From the NCBI GenBank assembly GCA_947490625.1, contig CANLHC010000039.1:1-7322 (forward strand): a DNA stretch of 7,322 bases, in the 5' to 3' direction. The DNA comes from Candidatus Nanopelagicaceae bacterium. GTDB lineage: Bacteria > Actinomycetota > Actinomycetes > Nanopelagicales > Nanopelagicaceae. Of the stretch, positions 1 to 5,550 are shown in pieces. Within the stretch, counting starts at the first letter, position 1, and each line of letters opens with the position of its first letter. Position numbers and translations under genes: made by a program. The notes under the pieces were generated by a model. That model was not told the origin of the DNA and searched no databases. It saw nothing but the letters and a program-made list of their open reading frames with translations.

Positions 1-62
1 CCGATGAGAATGACAAGTTTCTAAGCGCGCTACAGGAGTGCCTAGTGAAGGAGAGATCATGA
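1..62 (+). CDS. hisC: Histidinol-phosphate aminotransferase, C-terminal end (partial)
   Basis: This is the last 19 codons of a gene that enters from the left. The reading frame starts at base 3 and ends at the TGA at 60-62. The visible tail (DENDKFLSALQECLVKERS) resembles the C-terminus of actinobacterial HisC, where an END-x-FL-xAL segment is common. HisC is a PLP-dependent enzyme that transaminates imidazole-acetol phosphate to histidinol phosphate. None of its catalytic residues lie in the window, so the name rests on this short tail and on the position directly before hisB, where Actinobacteria usually carry hisC. The stop overlaps the hisB start as ATGA, which implies translational coupling. 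The identity is likely but not proven from so little sequence. Confidence 0.65.
   Translation, partial: DENDKFLSALQECLVKERS
48..53 (+). promoter_or_regulatory. Ribosome binding site of hisB
   Basis: AAGGAG lies 5 bases before the ATG at 59, inside the end of hisC. It is the strongest Shine-Dalgarno match in the window. It supports the ATG at 59 over the in-frame GTG at 38, which would add seven residues not expected in the family. Confidence 0.75.
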
Positions 63-643
63 GAACAGCACGAGTAGAACGAAAAACAAAAGAATCACAT
101 GTTCTTGTAGAGATTAATCTCGATGGTAGCGGCGAGATAAACGTTGATACAGGTGTTCCTTTCTTTGATCACATGCTTTCGCAATTGGGCAAACACTCGG
201 GCTTTGACCTGAAGGTGAAGACGGAGGGTGATGTTGATGTTGATTCACACCACACAGTGGAAGACACATCACTCGCCTTTGGCCAAGCACTCCGTGAAGC
301 CCTAGGGGATAAGAGCGGAATTCGTCGCTTCGGTGATGCCATGGTTCCCCTCGATGAGGTGTTGGTGCAAGCAGCGGTAGATCTATCCGGTCGCCCTTAC
401 CTTGTGCATCGCCAACCAGAAATAGTTGAATTGATTGGAACCTTTGATACAACTCTGGGTAAGCACATTTGGGAATCAATCGTTGCGGAAGCACGCATTG
501 CACTACACATTCGCGTACTCGAAGGGCGTAACGCACACCATGTCTTTGAAGCTCAATTCAAAGCTGTCGCTCGAGCCCTGCGCGACGCGGTTGCAATCGA
601 TGGTCGAGTTTCTGGTATTCCTTCAACAAAGGGTTCACTCTAA
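59..643 (+). CDS. hisB: Imidazoleglycerol-phosphate dehydratase
   Basis: HisB removes water from imidazole glycerol phosphate to give imidazole-acetol phosphate, in the cytoplasm. It is a manganese enzyme that forms large oligomers. The 194-residue product is the normal length of the monofunctional form, without the phosphatase domain found in enterobacteria. Visible family motifs are FFDHML (35-40), the metal-binding DSHHTVED (62-69), AHHVFEAQFKA (159-169) and the characteristic tail IPSTKGSL (187-194). The start at 59 is chosen because of the AAGGAG site, the ATGA overlap with hisC and the standard N-terminus MRTARVERKTKE. The gene is complete and intact, and its stop TAA shares its last base with the proposed start of hisH. 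Confidence 0.97.
   Translation: MRTARVERKTKESHVLVEINLDGSGEINVDTGVPFFDHMLSQLGKHSGFDLKVKTEGDVDVDSHHTVEDTSLAFGQALREALGDKSGIRRFGDAMVPLDEVLVQAAVDLSGRPYLVHRQPEIVELIGTFDTTLGKHIWESIVAEARIALHIRVLEGRNAHHVFEAQFKAVARALRDAVAIDGRVSGIPSTKGSL
628..633 (+). promoter_or_regulatory. Putative ribosome binding site of hisH
   Basis: AAAGGG lies at the end of hisB, 9 bases before the proposed ATT start at 643. It is a moderate Shine-Dalgarno match at an acceptable distance. It helps decide the start of hisH, which has no ATG, GTG or TTG at its natural N-terminus. The same bases encode the conserved HisB tail, so the match could be chance. Confidence 0.4.
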
Positions 644-1242
644 TTTCAACGATTGCAATTCTTGATTACGGCTCTGGAAATATACGATCTGCAGTAAGGG
701 CTTTTGAAACATCGGGCCTCTCTGTGGTGCTTACTTCAGATCCTAAGGTCGCACGAGAAGCTACCGGCCTGGTCGTGCCAGGCGTAGGCGCGTTTGCAGC
801 GTGCATGGATGGATTACGAAACGTTGGTGCACCCGAGATTATTGCGGCACGTTATGCAGATGAAAGACCGACACTCGGAATCTGTATCGGAATGCAAATA
901 CTCTTCTTCGATAGCGATGAGAACGGGCTGCATCAAGGTGTTGGGATCTGGAAATCTTCTGTACGAAAACTTGAAGCACCAATTCTTCCGCATATGGGAT
1001 GGAACTCGGTTGAACCAGCAAGCGGCTCGACGCTCTTTCACGGCGTGGAAGATGAATCATTTTATTTTGTTCATTCATATGCAGCTCGAGACGTTGCGTC
1101 CGGACTGGGAACATATGCAACTCATGGCCAAAGATTTTTGGCCGCAGTCGAAGATGGTTCCTTAAGTGCGACACAGTTTCACCCAGAAAAATCAGGGCGA
1201 GCGGGCCTTGCGCTGATTAAGAATTGGAGTAAATCCCTATGA
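643..1242 (+). CDS. hisH: Imidazole glycerol phosphate synthase, glutaminase subunit (ATT start)
   Basis: HisH hydrolyses glutamine and channels the ammonia to HisF. The two form the imidazole glycerol phosphate synthase heterodimer. Read from 643, the product is 199 residues, normal for the family. It shows the N-terminal strand with DYGSGN (8-13), the oxyanion-hole segment PGVG (46-49), the nucleophile Cys81 in GICIGMQ, and His180 with Glu182 in FHPEKS, a complete class I amidotransferase triad. The first ordinary start codon in frame is GTG at 724, but starting there would delete the first 27 residues including DYGSGN. The frame is open upstream, and ATT at 643 fits best: it gives the expected N-terminus (STIAILDYG), overlaps the hisB stop by one base, and has AAAGGG 9 bases upstream. 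ATT at 652 is a weaker alternative, and a base error in an ATG is possible. The function is very sure; the start codon is not. The gene ends with an ATGA overlap into hisA. Confidence 0.92.
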   Translation: MSTIAILDYGSGNIRSAVRAFETSGLSVVLTSDPKVAREATGLVVPGVGAFAACMDGLRNVGAPEIIAARYADERPTLGICIGMQILFFDSDENGLHQGVGIWKSSVRKLEAPILPHMGWNSVEPASGSTLFHGVEDESFYFVHSYAARDVASGLGTYATHGQRFLAAVEDGSLSATQFHPEKSGRAGLALIKNWSKSL

Positions 1243-1964
1243 GTTCCCTCGAGCTTTTGCCAGCAGTAGATGTAAAAGATGGTCGCGCAGTACGGCTCGT
1301 ACAGGGCGAACTTTCACAAGAGAGTGTGTATGGCTCTCCACTTGATGTCGCATTAGATTTTCAAAAGGCAGGTGCACAGTGGATTCACTTAGTTGACCTT
1401 GATGCAGCTTTTGGACGTGGTGAAAACACCGCCCTGCTTGCAGAAGTAGTTGGCAGATTAGATATTGATGTTGAGCTTTCGGGGGGAATTAGGGATGACG
1501 CCTCTCTTGCACGGGCTCTTGCAACAGGCTGTCGTCGCGTAAATCTTGGAACGGCAGCGTTAGAAGATCCCGAGTGGACATCACAAGTGATCGCAAAATT
1601 TGGGGATCAGATAGCAGTAGGTCTAGATGTTCGTGGACATATTCTCGCAGCGCGCGGATGGACGAAAGAGGGCGGTGATCTCTTTGAGACTATTTCACGT
1701 CTGGAATCAGATGGGTGCGCCCGTTACATTGTTACAGATGTCACCAAGGATGGAACATTGCAGGGGCCTAACCTGAATTTATTACGAGAAGTGTGTGCGG
1801 TAACCGATAAGCCTGTAGTTGCAAGTGGTGGTATCTCAAGCCTTGCCGACATCGCTGCGCTCTGTGAGTTACAAAAAATTGGAGTTGAAGGAGCAATCGT
1901 TGGCAAGGCGCTCTACGCCGGCGCCTTCACACTCGAAGAGGCACTTCACGTGAGCCGATCATGA
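1239..1964 (+). CDS. priA: Phosphoribosyl isomerase A (HisA, probably also TrpF activity)
   Basis: This is a (beta-alpha)8-barrel isomerase of 241 residues. It converts ProFAR to PRFAR in histidine synthesis. In Actinobacteria the PriA form also isomerises phosphoribosyl anthranilate, which replaces TrpF. Catalytic aspartates are at Asp11 (LPAVDVKDG) and Asp171 (VTKDGT), with Asp130 in GLDVRG. Phosphate-binding segments are SGGIRDD (81-87) and ASGGISS (195-201). The ARGW segment (138-141) holds Arg139 and Trp141, equivalent by my alignment to the arginine and tryptophan that M. tuberculosis PriA uses for dual substrate binding. The absence of trpF between trpC and trpB agrees with dual function, although trpF could lie elsewhere. 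The start is ATG in an ATGA overlap with hisH, with GGAG 9 bases upstream. Dual specificity is inference; the isomerase identity is firm. Confidence 0.95.
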   Translation: MSSLELLPAVDVKDGRAVRLVQGELSQESVYGSPLDVALDFQKAGAQWIHLVDLDAAFGRGENTALLAEVVGRLDIDVELSGGIRDDASLARALATGCRRVNLGTAALEDPEWTSQVIAKFGDQIAVGLDVRGHILAARGWTKEGGDLFETISRLESDGCARYIVTDVTKDGTLQGPNLNLLREVCAVTDKPVVASGGISSLADIAALCELQKIGVEGAIVGKALYAGAFTLEEALHVSRS

Positions 1965-2734
1965 GCCTTGCAACCCGAATTATCGCCTGTCTCGATGTAG
2001 ATAATGGTCGAGTAGTCAAAGGCGTTAACTTTACTGATCTTGTTGATGCTGGGGATCCGGTCGAGATGGCCACACTGTATGGCTCTGAAGGCATCGACGA
2101 GCTTACATTTTTGGATATTTCGGCAAGTGCTACCAATCGCGAAACGACATACGAGGTTGTTGCTCGAACTGCTGAACAAGTTTTCATTCCATTGACTGTA
2201 GGTGGTGGTGTCAGAACAGTTGAAGATGTCGATAGATTGCTTCGCGCTGGAGCAGATAAAGTTTCAGTGAATACCGCTGCAATCGCCCGACCTGATCTCA
2301 TTTCAGAGATTTCGGATAGATTTGGAAATCAGGTTCTTGTACTTTCAGTTGATGCTCGCCGTGCTCGAACCCCGTCTGGCTTTGAGGTAACAACTCATGG
2401 CGGGCGAACAAGTACGGGCCTTGATGCGCTGTCATGGATTGAAGATGCAACTCAACGAGGTATTGGTGAAGTCTTACTGAATTCGATGGATGCAGATGGA
2501 ACGCGGGCAGGGTATGACATTGGAATGATCAGCCGTATCCGAGAAATCTCTTCGCTGCCATTGATAGCAAGCGGCGGCGCCGGATCCTTGGAAGACTTTG
2601 CGGCAGCGATTGAGGCTGGGGCCGATGCACTACTTGCGGCGAGCGTCTTTCACTTCGGAATTCATCGCATTACAGATGTGAAGAAGTATCTCTCTGAGCA
2701 CGGATATCCGGTGCGCATGAGCTCCTCAGTGTGA
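1961..2734 (+). CDS. hisF: Imidazole glycerol phosphate synthase, cyclase subunit
   Basis: HisF takes PRFAR and ammonia from HisH and makes imidazole glycerol phosphate plus AICAR, which returns to purine synthesis. It is a (beta-alpha)8 barrel related to HisA by ancient duplication. The 257-residue length is normal. Catalytic Asp12 lies in CLDVDNGRVVKG and Asp131 in LSVDARR. Phosphate-binding loops are VGGGVRT (80-86) and ASGGAGS (203-209), and LLNSMDADGT (172-181) is the usual strand-six segment. The start ATG overlaps the priA stop as ATGA. There is no strong ribosome binding site, so translation probably depends on coupling to priA. It lies next to its partner hisH apart from the intervening priA. 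The gene is intact with no odd feature. Confidence 0.97.
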   Translation: MSLATRIIACLDVDNGRVVKGVNFTDLVDAGDPVEMATLYGSEGIDELTFLDISASATNRETTYEVVARTAEQVFIPLTVGGGVRTVEDVDRLLRAGADKVSVNTAAIARPDLISEISDRFGNQVLVLSVDARRARTPSGFEVTTHGGRTSTGLDALSWIEDATQRGIGEVLLNSMDADGTRAGYDIGMISRIREISSLPLIASGGAGSLEDFAAAIEAGADALLAASVFHFGIHRITDVKKYLSEHGYPVRMSSSV

Positions 2735-2748
2735 GGCACAATTAGCCT

Positions 2749-3120
2749 GTGAGCATCACTGTATCTCCAGCAATTATGGAACTTCTCAAAGACCCCACAG
2801 CGCTGATCCCTGCGATAGCTCAAGACAGCCTGTCCGGAGAAGTGTTAATGCTGGCCTACGTCAATGCCGAATCTCTTGGCCTGACCATCGATTCAGGATT
2901 TGCTACCTACTTCAGTCGTTCACGAAATGAGTTATGGCGAAAAGGTGAAACATCTGGACACCTGCAGAAAGTTGTCTCAATTTCACTCGATTGTGATGGA
3001 GATGCAATTCTTTTACAGGTCATTCAAGAGGGTTCAGCGTGCCACACAGGCGAATTCACCTGCTTCCATCGGGAAATCTTTCCGGCTGAGAAAAGTCACG
3101 ACGGCGAGATTACAGAATGA
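2749..3120 (+). CDS. hisI: Phosphoribosyl-AMP cyclohydrolase
   Basis: HisI opens the purine ring of phosphoribosyl-AMP to give ProFAR, the PriA substrate. The 123-residue product is the single-domain form; no HisE pyrophosphohydrolase domain is fused. Family motifs are SRSRNELWRKGETSGH (56-71), the metal-site segment DCDGD (81-85) and ACHTGEFTCF (97-106). The three zinc cysteines are Cys82, Cys98 and Cys105. The start is GTG at 2749. Its N-terminus (SPAI at 6-9) lines up with actinobacterial HisI, so the later ATG at 2776 is less likely. It follows hisF after a 14-base gap with no good ribosome binding site: GAGG is 12 bases away. A leaderless transcript is possible. The gene ends with an ATGA overlap into trpE, physically joining the his and trp halves. 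Confidence 0.95.
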   Translation: MSITVSPAIMELLKDPTALIPAIAQDSLSGEVLMLAYVNAESLGLTIDSGFATYFSRSRNELWRKGETSGHLQKVVSISLDCDGDAILLQVIQEGSACHTGEFTCFHREIFPAEKSHDGEITE

Positions 3121-4604
3121 ATCTAGAGGAGTTTCGTAGGTACGCTCAAGAATTTAATGTTATTCCTGTCTACAGAAAATTGTTGGCCGATGGAGAAACT
3201 CCACTAGGCGTCTATAGAAAACTTGCAGGAACATCTACCGCTTCATTTCTTTTAGAGTCTGCCGAGCATGGAGGTGTTTGGTCACGTTACTCATTCATCG
3301 GTGCGCACTCTCAAGCGACGTTGACCGAAGTTGATGGCCTGGCTCAATGGATTGGCGTCGCTCCAGCTGGTGCACCGAGTGGAATTGATCCACTCGAAGC
3401 ACTTCGACTTTCTGCATCACACCTACGCTCACCGAAAATTGAGGGACTTCCACCGCTCACCGGAGGACTCGTTGGGTATATGGGCTATGACAGTGTCCGA
3501 CGTTTAGAGAAGCTCCCTAATATTTCAAAGAAAGATATCCCGCTACCTGAAATCGCATTTATGTTAACGAGTGATCTTGCAGTGATGGATCATGCAGAGG
3601 GAAGTATCACCTTGATTGCGAATGCCATTAATTGGGATGGTAGCAATGAACGCATTGATGAAGCATTTGCCGATGCCACAGCCAGACTCGATCGGATGCA
3701 GAGTCAGCTCACTGCTGCAATCCCTGGCGAGATTGCGCACATTCCACAGTCGTCAGAACCTATCTACGAAAGAAATATGAGCCAGGACGATTACATCGCA
3801 AAGGTAATCCGCGCCAAGGAAGAGATTGTCTCAGGGGAGGCCTTCCAGATTGTTCTCTCGCAACGTTTCTCAATGGAATGTAGCGCTGATGCAATTGATG
3901 TCTACCGTATGTTGCGCCTACGTAATCCTTCTCCATATATGTATCTCTTTAGATTTGATTCTGGGGTAGATGTCGTTGGTTCATCCCCTGAAGCACTTGT
4001 GAAGGTCACCGATGGGGAAGTGATGGTGCACCCGATTGCAGGAACTCGAAAGCGTTCAGCCTCACCTGAGGAAGATAAGAGACTCGGCGAAGAGCTCTTA
4101 GCCGACCCTAAAGAGCGAGCAGAACACTTGATGTTGGTTGATCTTGGGCGAAATGATTTAGGTCGCATCTGTGCTCCCGGCTCGGTGGAAGTCATCGACT
4201 TTATGAGCGTTGAGAGGTATTCCCACGTCATGCATATCGTTTCGACAGTGACCGGAACGTTAGCGCCCGATAAGTCGGCAGTGGATGCACTCTTTGCAAC
4301 TTTTCCTGCCGGAACTCTTTCGGGTGCGCCTAAACCTCGTGCCATGGAAATTATTGAAGAGCTTGAGCCACATCGTCGTGGTCTTTATGGTGGCGCAATC
4401 GGATACTTGGATTTCACTGGAAATGTGGATACATGTATTGCCATTCGCACAGCTCTCCTCTTTCAAGGGCGTGCATACGTTCAAGCAGGCGCGGGTGTAG
4501 TTGCTGATTCAGTTCCTGAATCTGAGAATCAAGAATGTATCAATAAGGCTGCAGCAGTATTAGGCGCTATTAGCGCTGCGCAAGCGATGGCGAGTAAGAG
4601 ATGA
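3117..4604 (+). CDS. trpE: Anthranilate synthase component I
   Basis: TrpE converts chorismate to anthranilate, the first committed step to tryptophan, using ammonia from a TrpG glutaminase that is not encoded here. The 495-residue length is normal. The N-terminal domain has the LLES motif (45-48) that in characterised TrpE proteins helps form the tryptophan feedback site, together with NPSPYMYLF (270-278). Both are intact, so feedback inhibition is expected by inference. Chorismate-binding-domain motifs are GSSPEALV (288-295), PIAGTRKR (306-313), HLMLVDLGRND (337-347), ATFPAGTLSGAPK (394-406) and the metal-binding PESEN (467-471). TrpE is favoured over the paralogue PabB by the motif set and by the trpC/B/A neighbours. 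The start ATG overlaps the hisI stop as ATGA, with only a weak GGCGAG upstream. The stop overlaps the next small gene in the same way. Confidence 0.96.
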   Translation: MNLEEFRRYAQEFNVIPVYRKLLADGETPLGVYRKLAGTSTASFLLESAEHGGVWSRYSFIGAHSQATLTEVDGLAQWIGVAPAGAPSGIDPLEALRLSASHLRSPKIEGLPPLTGGLVGYMGYDSVRRLEKLPNISKKDIPLPEIAFMLTSDLAVMDHAEGSITLIANAINWDGSNERIDEAFADATARLDRMQSQLTAAIPGEIAHIPQSSEPIYERNMSQDDYIAKVIRAKEEIVSGEAFQIVLSQRFSMECSADAIDVYRMLRLRNPSPYMYLFRFDSGVDVVGSSPEALVKVTDGEVMVHPIAGTRKRSASPEEDKRLGEELLADPKERAEHLMLVDLGRNDLGRICAPGSVEVIDFMSVERYSHVMHIVSTVTGTLAPDKSAVDALFATFPAGTLSGAPKPRAMEIIEELEPHRRGLYGGAIGYLDFTGNVDTCIAIRTALLFQGRAYVQAGAGVVADSVPESENQECINKAAAVLGAISAAQAMASKR

Positions 4605-4780
4605 TCGACCTACTGCCAGTTGCAATAAGTGCAATCGTTATTTCGTTTATCGTCGTGTTAATCAGTAAGAAATTCTCACTCTCTTCACGTTATGAACGTA
4701 AACCTAGAACTCGATCTCTCTGGAGCGCACAAGATCATGGGATAGATCCAACAGATGAGGCACACAATGAGCGTGCTTGA
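4601..4780 (+). CDS. Small single-helix membrane protein between trpE and trpC
   Basis: This is a 59-residue ORF of unproven function. One hydrophobic segment (residues 4-22, LLPVAISAIVISFIVVLIS) without charged residues follows an acidic N-terminus. A strongly basic stretch (Lys23-Lys24, then Arg30, Arg33, Lys34, Arg36, Arg38) comes next, which predicts a cytoplasmic C-terminus. The tail contains LWSAQDHGIDPTDE (40-53). From memory this resembles the cytoplasmic end (W-x-A-x-D-x-G-x-DPT) of the roughly 150-200-residue, multi-helix membrane proteins that sit between trpE and trpC in Actinobacteria (Trp_oprn_chp; Rv1610 in M. tuberculosis). Here most of that protein would be missing. Coding is supported by an ATGA overlap with trpE and a 14-base overlap with trpC. 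No clear ribosome binding site is seen. Its role in tryptophan synthesis is unknown; it could also be a degraded remnant. Confidence 0.7.
   Translation: MIDLLPVAISAIVISFIVVLISKKFSLSSRYERKPRTRSLWSAQDHGIDPTDEAHNERA
4757..4760 (+). promoter_or_regulatory. Ribosome binding site deciding the trpC start
   Basis: GAGG (in TGAGG) lies 6 bases before the ATG at 4767. The in-frame ATG at 4755 overlaps this site and has no such signal in front of it. The site lies within the end of the small membrane-protein gene. Confidence 0.6.
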
Positions 4781-5537
4781 CTCAATTATTGAGGGAGTGA
4801 GAGAAGATCTGGCGGCACGAAGATTGCCACTTAATGATCTGCAAGAAAAACTAGAGCACGCTCCTGCACCAATCGATCCTCATGAAGACTTGCGTGGTGA
4901 CCTCGTATCCGTAATCGCAGAGGTGAAGAGATCATCACCCAGCAAGGGAGTTTTGGCAGATATTGCAGATCCGGCATCACTGGCTTCGACATATGAAGAA
5001 GCTGGGGCAAGCATCATCAGTGTTCTTACAGAAAAGCGCAGATTTGGTGGCTCACTTGAAGATTTAACTGCCGTGCGCTCTGCCGTGAAGATCCCAATCT
5101 TGCGAAAAGATTTTATGGTTGATGAGTATCAATTTTATGAGGCGCGTGCCTATGGTGCAGATGTAGTACTCCTAATTGTGGCCGCGCTATCGACGCATCA
5201 ACTGAAAGATTATTTCGAGATGGCTACTGAGTTGGGTATGGCAAGTCTGATCGAAGTGCATACCCATGACGAGCTCGAGCGAGCAATGGAGATAGAGCCG
5301 CGCATCATCGGAATTAATTCTAGAAACCTCAAGACACTTGAGGTTGATCAACGAGCATTCGCTGAGTTATTACCTGAGATTCCAGAGACGATTATTAAGG
5401 TGGCAGAGTCAGGGATCTCCACGCGAGCCGAGGTAGAGAGCGCGCAATCTCACGGCGCTGATGCAATCCTTGTGGGCGAGGCCCTGGTCCGTGCTGGCGA
5501 CCCACTTTCTGCACTGCGCACTCTGCGTGGTCTCTAG
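4767..5537 (+). CDS. trpC: Indole-3-glycerol phosphate synthase
   Basis: TrpC closes the indole ring, turning CdRP into indole-3-glycerol phosphate with loss of CO2 and water. It is a single-domain (beta-alpha)8 barrel of 256 residues with no TrpF domain fused. Catalytic and binding residues seen are Glu52 and Lys54 in AEVKRSSPSKG, Lys114 in LRKDF, Glu163 in LIEVH, Asn184 with Arg186 in INSRNL, and Glu214 with Ser215 in AESGI. The start at 4767 gives the usual actinobacterial N-terminus (MSVLDSIIEG) and has GAGG 6 bases upstream. The ATG at 4755 would add four residues and is disfavoured. It overlaps the small membrane-protein gene by 14 bases, so the two are probably coupled. The product feeds TrpA. 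Confidence 0.96.
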   Translation: MSVLDSIIEGVREDLAARRLPLNDLQEKLEHAPAPIDPHEDLRGDLVSVIAEVKRSSPSKGVLADIADPASLASTYEEAGASIISVLTEKRRFGGSLEDLTAVRSAVKIPILRKDFMVDEYQFYEARAYGADVVLLIVAALSTHQLKDYFEMATELGMASLIEVHTHDELERAMEIEPRIIGINSRNLKTLEVDQRAFAELLPEIPETIIKVAESGISTRAEVESAQSHGADAILVGEALVRAGDPLSALRTLRGL

Positions 5538-5543
5538 TACCCT
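5538..5543 (+). promoter_or_regulatory. Candidate -10 element for a leaderless trpB transcript
   Basis: TACCCT fits the TANNNT pattern typical of actinobacterial -10 elements and ends 7 bases before the trpB ATG. A transcript starting there would begin at or next to the start codon. There is no purine-rich ribosome binding site in the 13-base gap. No recognisable -35 hexamer is present 16-18 bases upstream, so this is a suggestion only. Confidence 0.35.
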
Positions 5544-5550
5544 CAGCCCC

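Noticed and set aside
38..58. Upstream GTG start for hisB adding seven residues
   Set aside because: The ATG at 59 has AAGGAG 5 bases upstream, the hisC ATGA overlap and the family N-terminus; the extension only re-reads the hisC tail in another frame.
114..536. 140-codon antisense ORF within hisB
   Set aside because: The sense strand carries intact HisB motifs throughout, and the antisense product looks like no known protein.
626..645. Programmed -1 frameshift joining HisB to HisH at A-AAG (628-631)
   Set aside because: The hisH frame is open across the hisB end and A-AAG can be slippery, but there is no full slippery heptamer, no clear stimulatory structure, and HisB ends with its conserved tail. 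Separate genes are simpler.
794..1165. 123-codon ORF in another + frame within hisH
   Set aside because: The overlapping frame encodes the HisH catalytic residues; this one has no supporting signal.
724..1242. Short hisH starting at GTG 724
   Set aside because: It would remove the first beta strand and the DYGSGN motif, which are clearly encoded in frame upstream.
2734..2748. Small inverted repeat AGGC...GCCT in the hisF-hisI gap as a terminator
   Set aside because: The stem is only 4 base pairs with a 7-base loop and has no following T run; chance is a sufficient explanation.
3902..4345. 147-codon antisense ORF within trpE
   Set aside because: It is a composition shadow of a strongly conserved gene; the product has no recognisable domain and no ribosome binding site or operon context.
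4755..4766. TrpC start at ATG 4755
   Set aside because: The ATG at 4767 gives the usual MSVLD start and is the one with GAGG at a proper distance.
5461..5550. N-terminal extension of TrpB from ATG 5461
   Set aside because: The 30 extra residues lie wholly within the trpC end in another frame and match nothing expected in TrpB.
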